In this document: positions 53,001 to 62,251 of the stretch, piece after piece | Numbering within the stretch: the first letter of the stretch is position 1 | Layout: the number at the start of each line of letters is the position of its first letter | From: Myxococcales bacterium | GTDB lineage: Bacteria > Myxococcota_A > Polyangia > Haliangiales > Haliangiaceae | Assembly: GCA_028287115.1 (NCBI GenBank) | Contig: JAQBQF010000116.1 | Coordinates: forward strand, 27,248 to 91,247 | Direction: 5' to 3' | Length of the DNA: 64,000 nucleotides | Position numbers and translations under genes: made by a program | The notes under the pieces: model-generated | Told to the model about the DNA's origin: nothing | Databases searched by the model: none | The model's input: only the letters and a program-made list of their open reading frames with translations

Positions 53001-54709
53001 CGGGCGGTGGACCGCGGAGTGATCCGGAATTCGTAAAGGCTCGCGATGTGCTGCGCACCACCGTGTTCCCTCGCGCGGCGGCATTCGCGCTGATCGTTGC
53101 GGCATGCTCGGTCGGCCCACCCGGGCCCGGTGTCGACATCGATCACGCGATGAGTCACGTCGCGGTGCTAGCAGCAACGCCGAGGCGTCATGACACGGCG
53201 CAATCCGCCGCGGCGTTCGAATACATCCGCGAGCAACTCGCCGCTGCCGGTGTCATGGCAGAACCACTGCCCGTCGGTCGTGTCGAGCTCCCAGAGATCG
53301 TGGTCTTCGGCGAACAGATTCGCCTGCCACACCTGTTCATGGAATCGCACGATCAGAACCTGATCGCGCGCTTCGGCCCCCCGGGGAACGCGTTGCTCGT
53401 GATGGCGCACTACGACACGGTCCAGGACAGTCCCGGCGCCGTCGACAACGCGGCCGCGGTCGCGATCCTGATCGAGCTCGCGCGTGTGTTGCACGATCAC
53501 GCGCCGCCGCAGCCGGTGCTCCTGGCGTTCACCGCGAGTGAAGAAATGGGCCTGCTCGGAGCAGAGGCGTTGGCCGATCAGATCGGCGATCACGTCGCGT
53601 TCGCGATCTCGCTCGATCTGATCGGCGGTACCGGGCGGCTGACGCTCAACGGTGCCGGCGAGCTCATCGGCGTAGCCGAGATGCGCTGGCTCGCCGAGGC
53701 CGCCGATCGAGCCGGCGTCGAGGTCTCGGGGCCGCCGGTGCACCGCGTGATCAGCCGGATGCTGCCGCAAGCCGAGCGCAGCGATCACGGTGCGTTCACG
53801 CGGCGTGGCATTCGCGCCGTGCACTTCTACGATCGTGGCCAGGACGGCGAGTGGATCGATGTCGCGTATCACAGCGAGCGGGATGTGCTCGCTCGAGTCG
53901 ATCGATCCTCCGTCGAAGAGACGGCGCGGCTCGTTCGCGCGCTCACCGCGGTCGCGCCGCCGGCACATGATGGAGACGGCTACTGGCTCCCGTTCGCGAC
54001 GAACACCGTGGTGCCGCGCTGGATCCTGCTTGTCTGTGAGCTCGCGCTCGTCGCGCTCGCGGTGGTCTCGCTCGTGCTGCTCGCGCTCGATCGTCGCAAG
54101 CGTCAGCCGACACCAGGTTCCGGCTTGTGCGTAGGCTTCGCGTGCTACGCGTTCGCCGCCGCGATCACGATCTTCGCGACGCCGATCTTCGCGACACCGC
54201 ACACGTGGATGACAGCTCCGCTGCTGCGCACCGAGCTTGGCCAAGCGCTGATCCTGCTCGGGATCCTCGGACTCGCGACCCGCGGGGTGCGTCGCTTCGC
54301 ACCTTGGATCGGCCGTGCGCGCTATCTCGCGGTCGCCCTCGCATGGTCGCTCTTGATCGGTAGCGCGCTGCTCGTCGTCGGTGCCGCGGAGCTCGCGTGG
54401 ATCTGGCTCGTGCCGGCGGGGTTCATCGCGGTCGCACCGAAGCTCGGCCGTGCTGCGCCCATCGCGATCTTGGCGACGCTGTTTCCGGCCATCTGTGCGC
54501 TTCGTCCGAACCAGCTTCGCGAGGCCGCCTGGAACGAGTTCTTGCCGCCTTCCGTACCTCTTGCGGCGATCATCACAGCGCTCGCGATTTGCACAGTCGC
54601 GACAGCCGCTTGGTACATCCGCGGTCTCCGCCTGGGACCGCTGGGGACACTCGTCCTGGCGATGGGGTCCGCACTCGCCGTTGTGGCGGGAGTGGCCTTG
54701 CTGGTTTGA
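52997..54709 (+). CDS. M28 family zinc aminopeptidase with C-terminal membrane domain
   Basis: 570 residues from GTG 52997, which overlaps the hisC stop; GTG 53048 would start a lipoprotein-like signal (LRTTVFPRAAAFALIVAAC) and is a good alternative. The M28 domain (about 50-330) has MAHYDTVQDSPGAVDNAAAV (His and Asp ligands), SEEMGLLG (catalytic and metal Glu) and ERSDHGAF. Several membrane helices fill the last 230 residues, so the enzyme is probably membrane embedded. It is homologous in plan to ER aminopeptidase-like bacterial proteins. The link to histidine synthesis is positional only. Confidence 0.87.
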   Translation: MTGGGPRSDPEFVKARDVLRTTVFPRAAAFALIVAACSVGPPGPGVDIDHAMSHVAVLAATPRRHDTAQSAAAFEYIREQLAAAGVMAEPLPVGRVELPEIVVFGEQIRLPHLFMESHDQNLIARFGPPGNALLVMAHYDTVQDSPGAVDNAAAVAILIELARVLHDHAPPQPVLLAFTASEEMGLLGAEALADQIGDHVAFAISLDLIGGTGRLTLNGAGELIGVAEMRWLAEAADRAGVEVSGPPVHRVISRMLPQAERSDHGAFTRRGIRAVHFYDRGQDGEWIDVAYHSERDVLARVDRSSVEETARLVRALTAVAPPAHDGDGYWLPFATNTVVPRWILLVCELALVALAVVSLVLLALDRRKRQPTPGSGLCVGFACYAFAAAITIFATPIFATPHTWMTAPLLRTELGQALILLGILGLATRGVRRFAPWIGRARYLAVALAWSLLIGSALLVVGAAELAWIWLVPAGFIAVAPKLGRAAPIAILATLFPAICALRPNQLREAAWNEFLPPSVPLAAIITALAICTVATAAWYIRGLRLGPLGTLVLAMGSALAVVAGVALLV

Positions 54710-54818
54710 TCGAGCAGGACCTTGAAATTACGATGATTTCTCGGCAATGCGTATCCCACCTTGGGGGTGCGCTCTCTATTGCATTACGATCCCTTAGACC
54801 GGATTTACCTGGGGTTCC

Positions 54819-55358
54819 ATGACTCGAATTGCCGTCGTCATGTCCATCTTCCTCGCCGCCGCTTGCGACGTTGGCGAGGTGCCTCTCAATCAAAACGCGA
54901 CGGATGGCGGCGGCGGTGGCACCGACACGGGCGGCGGCGGCGATGGTGGTAACGGATGTGTCACGCTGCGCAGCCCCGCAAACCCCGCGACTAACCACAG
55001 CAACGGCGGTGGCACGCACGCGGGTGAGAACTGCATGCGGGCCGGCGGCTGTCACGGTCCGCAGCCCGGTCTCGGTGGCGCGTTCACGTTCTCCGGCACG
55101 CTCTACACGAGCGCGGCTGCCACGGCGCCGAAGACCGGCGCCACGATCAAGATGATGGTCGGCGCCAATACGATTCCCGTCGAAACCGACACCGCCGGCA
55201 ACTTCCACGGCACCGATGCGCTGACGTTCCCCGCGAGCACGCTCGCGAGCGGCTGCCCGACGGTCACGCACATGGTCGGTCAGCTCGTGACCGGCGGCGG
55301 AGCCTGCAACAACTGTCATATCGTCGGCGGCACGACCTCGCCGATGTACCTGCAGTAG
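54819..55358 (+). CDS. Lipoprotein with c-type haem-like motifs
   Basis: 179 residues: signal MTRIAVVMSIFLAAAC (Cys16), a Gly/Asp-rich linker, then CMRAGGCHG (a C-x5-CH motif) and near the C-terminus CNNCH, a standard CxxCH haem-binding motif. Between them lies a beta-rich region (AFTFSGTLYTSAAAT). It might hold one or two haems, or the motifs might be coincidental metal or disulfide sites. There is no cytochrome maturation gene nearby. Confidence 0.65.
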   Translation: MTRIAVVMSIFLAAACDVGEVPLNQNATDGGGGGTDTGGGGDGGNGCVTLRSPANPATNHSNGGGTHAGENCMRAGGCHGPQPGLGGAFTFSGTLYTSAAATAPKTGATIKMMVGANTIPVETDTAGNFHGTDALTFPASTLASGCPTVTHMVGQLVTGGGACNNCHIVGGTTSPMYLQ

Positions 55359-56624
55359 TTACTTCTTCTTCTTCTGCACGGCGATCAGGCGCGCGTACGC
55401 CGACGCGGCGGTCTCGCAGATCGTCTTCACGTCTTCGAGCTGCAGCGGCGTCAGCTCCTTGCTGCCCTGACCGTAGAGCACGTTGACGACGCGCCTGCCG
55501 ATCATGATCACGCCACCGGTCGCGTGCTTGGGCTCCGGGCAACCGAGGACCTTGAACATGTACGCGTTGACGGTCGAAGGGGTCACACCGCCATGGAACA
55601 CGCCGCGCTCGGCATTGATCGCGGCCTGCAGGATCGACGGCGCATCGAGCGGAATCAGGATGTGCTCGACGGAGTCACGGCCCGGGAAGTCGCCGGTCGA
55701 CTTCCAGCCAAACGCCATCTGATCGCGGACCGCGAACAGGACCGCGGCATCGAACGTTCCGGTCGCGAAGCCGAGGAGGACCTGGACGATCCGGTTGCGG
55801 TCGGTCGTGGTCTCGAGCTCGGCGAGCGCGGCTTCGGCGCTGATCGGCTTGCGATTCGGCTGCGAGTCGACCGCCGGTGAAGAGCCGGAAGCCGTGCGCG
55901 CGGGTGCGTTCGCCATCAGGGGCGCGGCCTCGGCGGGTGCGGTCGTGTCCGTGTCGAGCGTCTCGATCAGATCCTCGGCCTCGAGCTCGAGCGCTTCGGA
56001 TTCATCGAACTTGTTGAGGACGTCGACCTTGCGGCTACGCAGGCGAGGGCTCGGACCTGGTGCGGCCACGAGCTTCGCGGGTGTCGGAGGCAGACCTGGC
56101 AGCGGCGGCGCGGGCAGGCCGGCGTCGTGCGAGCTGACGCTGCCACGGGGCGAGTCGCCGAACTTCACGTAGCGCGGCGGCCGCGGCACGCCGTAGTAGC
56201 GCTCGATGTAGTAGTAGATGCGGACTTCCGGGCTGACGCGCGGCAGCACGCGATAGCCGGTGATCGAGGTCAGCGCTTCGAGCGTCGCGAAGTCGTGCGG
56301 GTCTTCGATCGCCGCGATCAGCTGGCGGTCCTGGACGACGAGCGGCACGCACTTGTACTTGAACGCCTGGGCCGGCTGGAGCAGGCGCACGGCGGTTCGC
56401 TTCGCGCGCTCGAGCATGGCGCCCGTCGCGATCGGAATGCCGAGCTCGAGGCCGAGGTAGACCGTCAGCGCCTCGAGATCGACCATGCCATTCTCGACGA
56501 GGACGGTGCCGAGGCGGCCTCCGTCTTTGGCCTGAGCCGCCAGTGCAATTTTGAGCTGAGGCTCGGTCAGGCGACCGTCGCGCACGAGCATCTCGCCGAG
56601 CCGCATTTTTCGCGACGGTAGCAT
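55359..56624 (-). CDS. MshEN-domain protein (type II secretion GspE N-terminal-like)
   Basis: 421 residues from the ATG at 56624 (an ATG at 56606, starting MRLGEMLVRD, is possible). The first 130 residues match the MshEN/GspE N-terminal domain (RLGEMLVRDGRLTEPQLKIALAAQ, then a second copy-like VLVENGMVDLEAL). There is no ATPase. A Pro/Ala-rich linker (about 165-260) separates it from a C-terminal domain (about 265-415, GGVIMIGRRVVNVLYGQGSK) seen in other myxobacterial regulators. It is likely a cyclic-di-GMP or regulatory module, but this is inferred. Confidence 0.75.
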   Translation of the reverse strand: MLPSRKMRLGEMLVRDGRLTEPQLKIALAAQAKDGGRLGTVLVENGMVDLEALTVYLGLELGIPIATGAMLERAKRTAVRLLQPAQAFKYKCVPLVVQDRQLIAAIEDPHDFATLEALTSITGYRVLPRVSPEVRIYYYIERYYGVPRPPRYVKFGDSPRGSVSSHDAGLPAPPLPGLPPTPAKLVAAPGPSPRLRSRKVDVLNKFDESEALELEAEDLIETLDTDTTAPAEAAPLMANAPARTASGSSPAVDSQPNRKPISAEAALAELETTTDRNRIVQVLLGFATGTFDAAVLFAVRDQMAFGWKSTGDFPGRDSVEHILIPLDAPSILQAAINAERGVFHGGVTPSTVNAYMFKVLGCPEPKHATGGVIMIGRRVVNVLYGQGSKELTPLQLEDVKTICETAASAYARLIAVQKKKK

Positions 56625-56688
56625 GGTCCCATGCGAAGGCCGGAATTTGCGGACGGCGAGGCTCGCGCGGACATGCTATTGAAACGGC

Positions 56689-58107
56689 GTGCTGCGGGCA
56701 TGCGCTCTAGCGGCGGCCCTGCTCACCGGCTGCCACGGCAAAGAGGAGCCAGCTCCTCAGCCGGTCCCGGAACCCCAGGCCGAGCAGCCCGAGGCGCCGG
56801 TCACGCAGCCCGATTTCCCCGAGGGGACGCGCTCGCTTCAGCTGACCCGCACCGTCGGCGTCAGGCTCGAGCCCGCCGAGGATGCGAAGCGGATCGGGAA
56901 CATCGCGATCGACACGCGCGTGGCCTGGAACAAGATCGCGGCCGGCAAGGGCTGCGACAAGCCCTGGGTCGAGATCGAGCCGCGCGGCTGGGTCTGCGGC
57001 GAGTACCTGATCCCGAGCAAGAAGGCGCCGTACGGCCAGGAAGTCCCGCACCTCGATCGCGGTGAGATCGTGCCCGGCATCTACGGCAAGGTGACCGGTC
57101 CGGGCGCGACGACCTACGCGCTCGAGAAGAAAAAGAAGGACAAGAAAAAGAAAGGCCCGGTGACGTCTCCGGACGACGATCAACCGAAGATGATCGAGGA
57201 CAAGCCGCTCGTCGGCTCGGTCAACGTCCGGCAGTACGACGAGATCACGATCGGGGGCCGGGTCTACTGGAAGATCAGCCAGAAGGATAACGAGTACGTC
57301 CAGCAGGGCGTGATCGCGCGGCATGTGCCTTCGCGCTACGGCGGATCGCGCCTCGCCGACGACACCGGGATCGCGATGCCGATCGCATTCGTGTGGCCGC
57401 GTTACGGCGGACTGCAGGCGTGGACGATGGCGAAGCCGACCGGTGGCGTGATGCGCCAGCTCGATGCGCGCGTGGCGTTACCGATCGTCGAGACGTCGAA
57501 CGACAAGGACGGCAAGCCAATCGCATATCGGATCGGTGAAGGTGAATGGATCGCGGCGGCCGATGTTCGCGCGTTCAAGCCGGCCGCGCCGCCGCCATAT
57601 CTCGAGAAGAACGAGCGCTGGATCGATGTCGATCTCGATCAACAGATCCTCGTCGCATACGAAGGCGATCTCGCGGTCTACGCGACGATGGTCTCGTCGG
57701 GCGGCAAGGAGACGCCGACCGAGACCGGCGTGTATCGGATGTGGCTCAAAGAATCCGAAGCCGACATGAAAGGCCTAAACGGCGAGGATCCGTACTCGGT
57801 CGCGACCGTGCCGTGGACGCAGTTCTTCAGCCCCGAGAAAGGGCTCGCGCTCCACACCGCGTACTGGCACGACCAGTTCGGGCATCAGCGCAGCCACGGT
57901 TGCGTGAACCTCGCGCCGCGCGACGCGCGCTGGCTCTACTTCTGGAGCGATCCGCAGGTCCCTCCGGGCTGGACGATGACCGCAGGGGTCGTCGAGGCAC
58001 CCGGGTCCGTCGTTCGGATTCGCACGACCGCGGAACCCGAACCGCCCGCGAAGGGTTACGCGAAGAAGGTCCTCGAGGCACGCCAGCAAAACGCGCCGGC
58101 CCGGTAG
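56689..58107 (+). CDS. L,D-transpeptidase (YkuD) lipoprotein
   Basis: 472 residues with a lipoprotein signal (MLRACALAAALLTGC, Cys15), a Pro/Glu-rich linker, an SH3-like segment (VGVRLEPAEDAKRIGNIAIDTRVAWNK), a Lys-rich loop (KKKKDKKKKG) and a C-terminal YkuD catalytic domain with SHGCVNLAP (C405, H403). It crosslinks peptidoglycan or attaches proteins to it in the periplasm. The catalytic Cys is intact. No operon partner is evident. Confidence 0.9.
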   Translation: MLRACALAAALLTGCHGKEEPAPQPVPEPQAEQPEAPVTQPDFPEGTRSLQLTRTVGVRLEPAEDAKRIGNIAIDTRVAWNKIAAGKGCDKPWVEIEPRGWVCGEYLIPSKKAPYGQEVPHLDRGEIVPGIYGKVTGPGATTYALEKKKKDKKKKGPVTSPDDDQPKMIEDKPLVGSVNVRQYDEITIGGRVYWKISQKDNEYVQQGVIARHVPSRYGGSRLADDTGIAMPIAFVWPRYGGLQAWTMAKPTGGVMRQLDARVALPIVETSNDKDGKPIAYRIGEGEWIAAADVRAFKPAAPPPYLEKNERWIDVDLDQQILVAYEGDLAVYATMVSSGGKETPTETGVYRMWLKESEADMKGLNGEDPYSVATVPWTQFFSPEKGLALHTAYWHDQFGHQRSHGCVNLAPRDARWLYFWSDPQVPPGWTMTAGVVEAPGSVVRIRTTAEPEPPAKGYAKKVLEARQQNAPAR

Positions 58108-58129
58108 CCATGGCGAGGACCGGCCAGCT

Positions 58130-58765
58130 CTAGACGATCGGCAGGCGCTTCGGCAGTGCGGCGAGGAGGCGCGCTTCGGCGGCGTCCATCGCGCGCACGA
58201 GCTCGGGGCCGAACACGTCGGCGAGCGTCTCGCGCGCGACGCGATACAGCGTCGGTGCATCGGGCTCGTACGCGCACGAGTAATCGACGTAATCGTCCGA
58301 GACGCAGATCGTGCCCTGCTCGTACGACAGCGGGAACAGCCGACAGATGCTTGGCTTCGTGCCGCGGAAATCCCAACCTTGCTCGAGCGAGGCGCGGTGG
58401 ATCGCACAGCCGCGGCGATCGTGCTGCAGGAAGATGCAGCCGTCTTTCATCACCTGCGTGCGAACGACCGTGCCCGACGGAACATCGGGATCGTGCTCGG
58501 GCTCGGACTCGTCGAACCACGGCGCGGCGGCGGCCTCCGGCGACAGCACGCTGCGAATCTGATCGGCGCGGCGCAGGATCGCATCTCGCTCGAACAGATC
58601 GACGTCGCAGCCGTACTGGCAACACGCTTCGAGCTTCTCGGTGCCGGTGTGCTTGATCGAGCAGCGATGCTCGAAGCAGTCGGCGACCACGCGCCGCGTG
58701 AACACCATCGTCCACGCGTGTTGGAACCGCGGGTGATCGAGCTCGACAACATCAACGTCCGACAT
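58130..58765 (-). CDS. Cys-cluster protein (YkgJ-like, longer form)
   Basis: 211 residues with spaced Cys residues (CFEHRCSIKH, ACCQYGC, GCIFLQHDRRGCAIH, ICRLFPLSY, YSCAYEP) like the YkgJ/UPF0153 metal-binding family, a proposed Zn or Fe-S carrier. Function is unknown; no operon partner except the similar gene 12 bp upstream at 58778-59275. Confidence 0.7.
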   Translation of the reverse strand: MSDVDVVELDHPRFQHAWTMVFTRRVVADCFEHRCSIKHTGTEKLEACCQYGCDVDLFERDAILRRADQIRSVLSPEAAAAPWFDESEPEHDPDVPSGTVVRTQVMKDGCIFLQHDRRGCAIHRASLEQGWDFRGTKPSICRLFPLSYEQGTICVSDDYVDYSCAYEPDAPTLYRVARETLADVFGPELVRAMDAAEARLLAALPKRLPIV

Positions 58766-58777
58766 CGGGCGCGGAAT

Positions 58778-59275
58778 CTAGCAGCTCGCTAGCAGCTCGG
58801 CGAGATCGATCCGACTGCCATCTCCGCCTGCATCGCGATCGACCGCGAGGACCATCGCCGACAGGGTCGTCTGATCGAGGATGCAGTCGGGATCCGCGGC
58901 CGCAGGCCCGCGTTGCGTGAAGTTGCGAAAGCACGCTTGAACCACCGGCAGCGACTTGTCGTGCATGCGAATCGGGGCGCCATGTGATCTGCACACGATC
59001 GGGCGTGCGGCATAGATCAGGCAACGGCCCGCCGGATCGAGAGCCGCGCAGACGTCGACCCGTTCCGCGGCATTGGCGATGAGTGCGCGTCGCTGGTCGT
59101 CGGGCCAGCTCGCGACTTCGTCGCGAATTGCCTCCGCTTCGACGGCCGTTACGGTGAGCCGCGTGTGACAGCAATCCGAGCAGCCGGTGCGACACTGCAT
59201 GTCGGCGCCGTGTCGCACCTCGACCCGCGAGAAGAACGCATCGACCTTCGCGGCCAGCTCGGGGTAGCGAGACAA
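58778..59275 (-). CDS. YkgJ family cysteine cluster protein
   Basis: 165 residues with CRTGCSDCC (about 28-36), GRCLIY, PIVCRSHG and later AC. This matches the YkgJ-type metal cluster family. It lies directly upstream of a second Cys-cluster gene on the same strand, forming a pair. The role is not known. Confidence 0.85.
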   Translation of the reverse strand: MSRYPELAAKVDAFFSRVEVRHGADMQCRTGCSDCCHTRLTVTAVEAEAIRDEVASWPDDQRRALIANAAERVDVCAALDPAGRCLIYAARPIVCRSHGAPIRMHDKSLPVVQACFRNFTQRGPAAADPDCILDQTTLSAMVLAVDRDAGGDGSRIDLAELLASC

Positions 59276-59310
59276 AGCGACGAAGTGTATACCGACTGCG
59301 CGAGCGCGCT

Positions 59311-60240
59311 ATGGACCTCAACGACATCGTGGTCTTCACAAAAGTGGTGGAGACCAAGAGTTTCACCGGTGCCGCCGACCTACTCGGGCTCCCGAAGTCG
59401 ACGGTGAGCCGCAAGCTCGCACAGCTCGAAGAGCGGCTCGGCGTCAGGCTCGTGCAGCGAACGACGCGCAAGCTCGCGCTCACCGAGATCGGCGAGGCGT
59501 ATTACGCCCGGTGCGCGCGCATCGTCGCGGATATCAACGCGGCCGAACAGCTCGTCACCGACATGCAGTCGACCCCGCGCGGTCGCCTGCGGCTCACCGC
59601 GTCGGTCGATTTCTCGACGCGGTTCCTCGGCGCGATCGTCGCGGACTTCCTGGCCGAGCACCGCGACATCAGCCTCGAGCTCGAGGCCAACGATCGAATC
59701 ATCGATCTGATCGAAGATGGCTTCGACGTCGCCGTGCGGTTCGGACAGATGCCGGAATCCACGCTGATCGCACGCAAGCTGTGCAACGTGTACCTCGTGC
59801 TGTGTGCCGCGCCGTCGTATCTCGCTCGCCATCCTGGGCCAAAGCTGATCGAAGAGCTCGACGAGCACGATCACGTGCTGTTCACGCCGCAGTCGCGCAA
59901 TCACACGTGGACGATCTATCGCGGCGGCGTGCGTCCGCCCGGCTCGAGCAGCACGCCGGAGAACACGTACGAGTTCGGCCCTCCGGCGCGTCTCGCCAGT
60001 AACAATTTCGGCGCGGTGCGAGATGTCGCGCTCGCGGGCGGCGGCATCGCGTTGATGTCGGACTTCGCGGTCGCCGACGACTTTCGCTCCGGAGCACTCG
60101 TGCGCGTCCTGCCGGATTGGGCGACTCATCCGACCGAAGTTCACGCGGTCTATCCCGCGCGCCAGAACTTGCCGCCGCGGCTGACGTTGTTTCTCGATCA
60201 CTTGGCGAAGGCCCTCAACCCGCCGCCCTGGGCGCGGTAA
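59311..60240 (+). CDS. LysR family transcription regulator
   Basis: 309 residues, a typical LysR: winged HTH at about 1-60 (FTGAADLLGLPKSTVSRKLAQLEERLGVRLVQRTTRKLALTE) and a periplasmic-binding-fold effector domain. Its regulated gene is not clear, as it is followed in the same direction by the MscS channel (10-bp gap) and is divergent from the Cys-cluster pair. Confidence 0.95.
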   Translation: MDLNDIVVFTKVVETKSFTGAADLLGLPKSTVSRKLAQLEERLGVRLVQRTTRKLALTEIGEAYYARCARIVADINAAEQLVTDMQSTPRGRLRLTASVDFSTRFLGAIVADFLAEHRDISLELEANDRIIDLIEDGFDVAVRFGQMPESTLIARKLCNVYLVLCAAPSYLARHPGPKLIEELDEHDHVLFTPQSRNHTWTIYRGGVRPPGSSSTPENTYEFGPPARLASNNFGAVRDVALAGGGIALMSDFAVADDFRSGALVRVLPDWATHPTEVHAVYPARQNLPPRLTLFLDHLAKALNPPPWAR

Positions 60241-60249
60241 AAGCGCCTC

Positions 60250-61080
60250 ATGTTGCTCGCACCCGCGGCACCTCAAGCGACGACGCTCGAGCAGTTCGAA
60301 CACTTCGCGAACGCGTATCTCGTTCCGATCGGGCTCAAGTTGCTCGTCGCGCTCGTGGTGTTCGTCCTCGGGCGTTGGATCTCGAAGCTCGTCCTGCACG
60401 GCTTCGAGCGCGTGATGGACCGCAGCAAGATCGACATCTCGCTGCGCAAGTTCCTCGGCGACATGCTGTATGCGGTCCTGCTATGCGCCGTCGTGATCGC
60501 CGCGCTCGATACGATGGGGATCAAGACGACCGCCGTGGTCGCGGTGCTCGGTGCCGCGGGCCTCGCCGTCGGGCTCGCGCTGCAAGGCTCGCTCTCGAAC
60601 TTCGCCGCGGGTGTGATGCTGATCGTGCTGCGCCCGTACAAGGTCGAGGACCTCGTCGTGATCGGCAAGTACCTCGGCCGCGTCGAGGCGATCAAAGTGT
60701 TTCATACGGTGCTGATCACCGGGGACTATCGCGAGGTCTCGATCCCGAACGGGCAGATCATCGCGGCGCCGATCGAGAACCTGACCGTGCTCGGTCGGCG
60801 GAGGGTCGACTTCGTCGTCACGATCTCGGCTGCCGCCGACCTGGCGAAAGTTCGCCAATTGCTTGAGAGTGTCGTGTTGGCTGATCAACGGGTTCAACAA
60901 TCGCCGGCTTGCACGATCGAGGTCGCCGAAGTGGCCGACACCGGCTTCAAGCTCTACCTGCGTCCGTGGACGACCGTCGACCATTATCACCCGGTCGTCG
61001 CGGACACGATGGAACGGATTCGCGAGACCCTTGGGACCGCGGGGCTGAAGTTCTCGGTCAGCTTGGCGGCGAACACCTGA
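60250..61080 (+). CDS. Mechanosensitive ion channel, MscS type
   Basis: 276 residues with about three membrane helices and the pore helix region LGAAGLAVGLALQGSLSNFAAGVMLIVLRPYKVEDLV (about 96-140), followed by a beta-rich cytoplasmic domain with VSIPNGQIIAAPIENL. It probably releases solutes upon hypo-osmotic shock. It is followed by the DUF423 gene with a TGATG overlap. Confidence 0.93.
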   Translation: MLLAPAAPQATTLEQFEHFANAYLVPIGLKLLVALVVFVLGRWISKLVLHGFERVMDRSKIDISLRKFLGDMLYAVLLCAVVIAALDTMGIKTTAVVAVLGAAGLAVGLALQGSLSNFAAGVMLIVLRPYKVEDLVVIGKYLGRVEAIKVFHTVLITGDYREVSIPNGQIIAAPIENLTVLGRRRVDFVVTISAAADLAKVRQLLESVVLADQRVQQSPACTIEVAEVADTGFKLYLRPWTTVDHYHPVVADTMERIRETLGTAGLKFSVSLAANT

Positions 61081-61445
61081 TGCCCGAGCCACGCAGACTC
61101 CTCGTCGGCGCGGGCGCGATCAACGCGGCGTTCGCGATCATGATGGGCGCATTCGCGGCGCACTGGCTGCGCAATCGCCTCGACGCGACCGAGCTCCTCG
61201 CCTTCGAGAGCGGCGCTCGCTATCAGATGTATCACGCGCTCGCGATGGTGTTCGCCGGCCTCCTCGGCGGCAACGGCGCGCGTAATGCGGGCTGGATCTT
61301 CCAGGGCGGCATCGTGCTGTTCTCGGGCAGCCTCTACTTGCTCGCGGTCACCGGTGTTCACGGCTTCGGCGCGCTGACGCCGATCGGTGGCATCGCGTTT
61401 CTGATCGGCTGGGCATGGCTCGCGGTCACCGCGCTGCGTGCATAG
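61080..61445 (+). CDS. DUF423 (YgdD-like) membrane protein
   Basis: 121 residues with four predicted helices and the family segments AINAAFAIMMGAFAAHWLR and YQMYHALAMVFAGLL, then GIVLFSGSLYLLAVTG. The function of DUF423 is not known. The start ATG overlaps the MscS stop. Confidence 0.9.
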   Translation: MPEPRRLLVGAGAINAAFAIMMGAFAAHWLRNRLDATELLAFESGARYQMYHALAMVFAGLLGGNGARNAGWIFQGGIVLFSGSLYLLAVTGVHGFGALTPIGGIAFLIGWAWLAVTALRA

Positions 61446-62219
61446 TTATCGGAACTGCAGCCCGACGATCGCGCGCGCGTAGTACGGATCAGCTTCGCCT
61501 CCGAGCCCCGTTCCACCGGCGAGCGTGACCCAGACGCCTCGCAACGAGCCGCGTCCCGGACCCGCCCACGACAGTGCAGGGCCGGCCCAGATCCGGTTGT
61601 TGATGCCGCCCATCGGGTCCTTTTCGGCCTTGCCGAACACCTCCGCGCCGAGGACCCACGCGGGAGAGAACGCGTACGACGTACCGAACGCGTATTCGAC
61701 CTCGGTGTTCCACGCCGGCGCGGTCGTGCGTTCTTCCTCGATCGCGACGTTCGCCGCGAGGTTGACCTTGCCGATGTCTCTCGCGAGGATCAGCTTCGCT
61801 TCGTATTTCTGTCTCGCGTCGCCGCGGAACAGTTGCTGGAATTCCAAGTAGACGACGGGGTCGACCGGCCACTCGCCGCGGTCGCTGAGCCGGTACCTCG
61901 TCTCGACCTTGAAGCCGGCGTAGCCGCTCTCGGTATCGCCGGTCGTGATCGCGTCGACCATGTTGTAGAGCGCCGCGTCCCAATGATCGGTGATGCCGTA
62001 CTCGATCTCGATCGTCTGACGGACACCGCGCGATGACGGACCGCCATCGACTTCACCTTTGGGCGCGAACGTCGACCAGGATTCGAAGTCGAGCTCGCCC
62101 TTCGGTGCGGTCACCGCCTCGTACGTGACGCCGAACGCGCGGCGATCTGCGAACGCGCTCGAGGCGGACACAAGCGCGGCGGCCGCGATCGACGCTCGGA
62201 CAACAAGGAACGTCTTCAT
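61446..62219 (-). CDS. Outer-membrane beta-barrel-like protein
   Basis: 257 residues: signal peptide (MKTFLVVRASIAAAALVSASSAFA), then alternating hydrophobic/polar strands with many Gly, Tyr and Trp, ending in a C-terminal aromatic-type signature (YYARAIVGLQFR with final Arg after Phe). It resembles a porin-like barrel, substrate unknown. A 29-bp dyad lies just before its ATG, suggesting tight transcription control. It follows the RND pump gene on the same strand. Confidence 0.7.
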   Translation of the reverse strand: MKTFLVVRASIAAAALVSASSAFADRRAFGVTYEAVTAPKGELDFESWSTFAPKGEVDGGPSSRGVRQTIEIEYGITDHWDAALYNMVDAITTGDTESGYAGFKVETRYRLSDRGEWPVDPVVYLEFQQLFRGDARQKYEAKLILARDIGKVNLAANVAIEEERTTAPAWNTEVEYAFGTSYAFSPAWVLGAEVFGKAEKDPMGGINNRIWAGPALSWAGPGRGSLRGVWVTLAGGTGLGGEADPYYARAIVGLQFR

Positions 62220-62222
62220 GAA

Positions 62223-62251
62223 TTGATATTGAAAAGCACTTTCAATTTCAA
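62223..62251. promoter_or_regulatory. 29-bp AT-rich dyad next to the barrel-protein start, candidate metal-regulator operator
   Basis: Inner arms ATTGAAA (62228-62234) and TTTCAAT (62240-62246) around AGCAC, outer arms TTGA (62223-62226) and TCAA (62248-62251): 11 of 12 positions pair. This AT-rich block stands out in GC-rich DNA and resembles Fur-type operators with TTGAAA hexamers. It lies 3 bp from the ATG at 62217-62219. The regulator is inferred. Confidence 0.55.
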
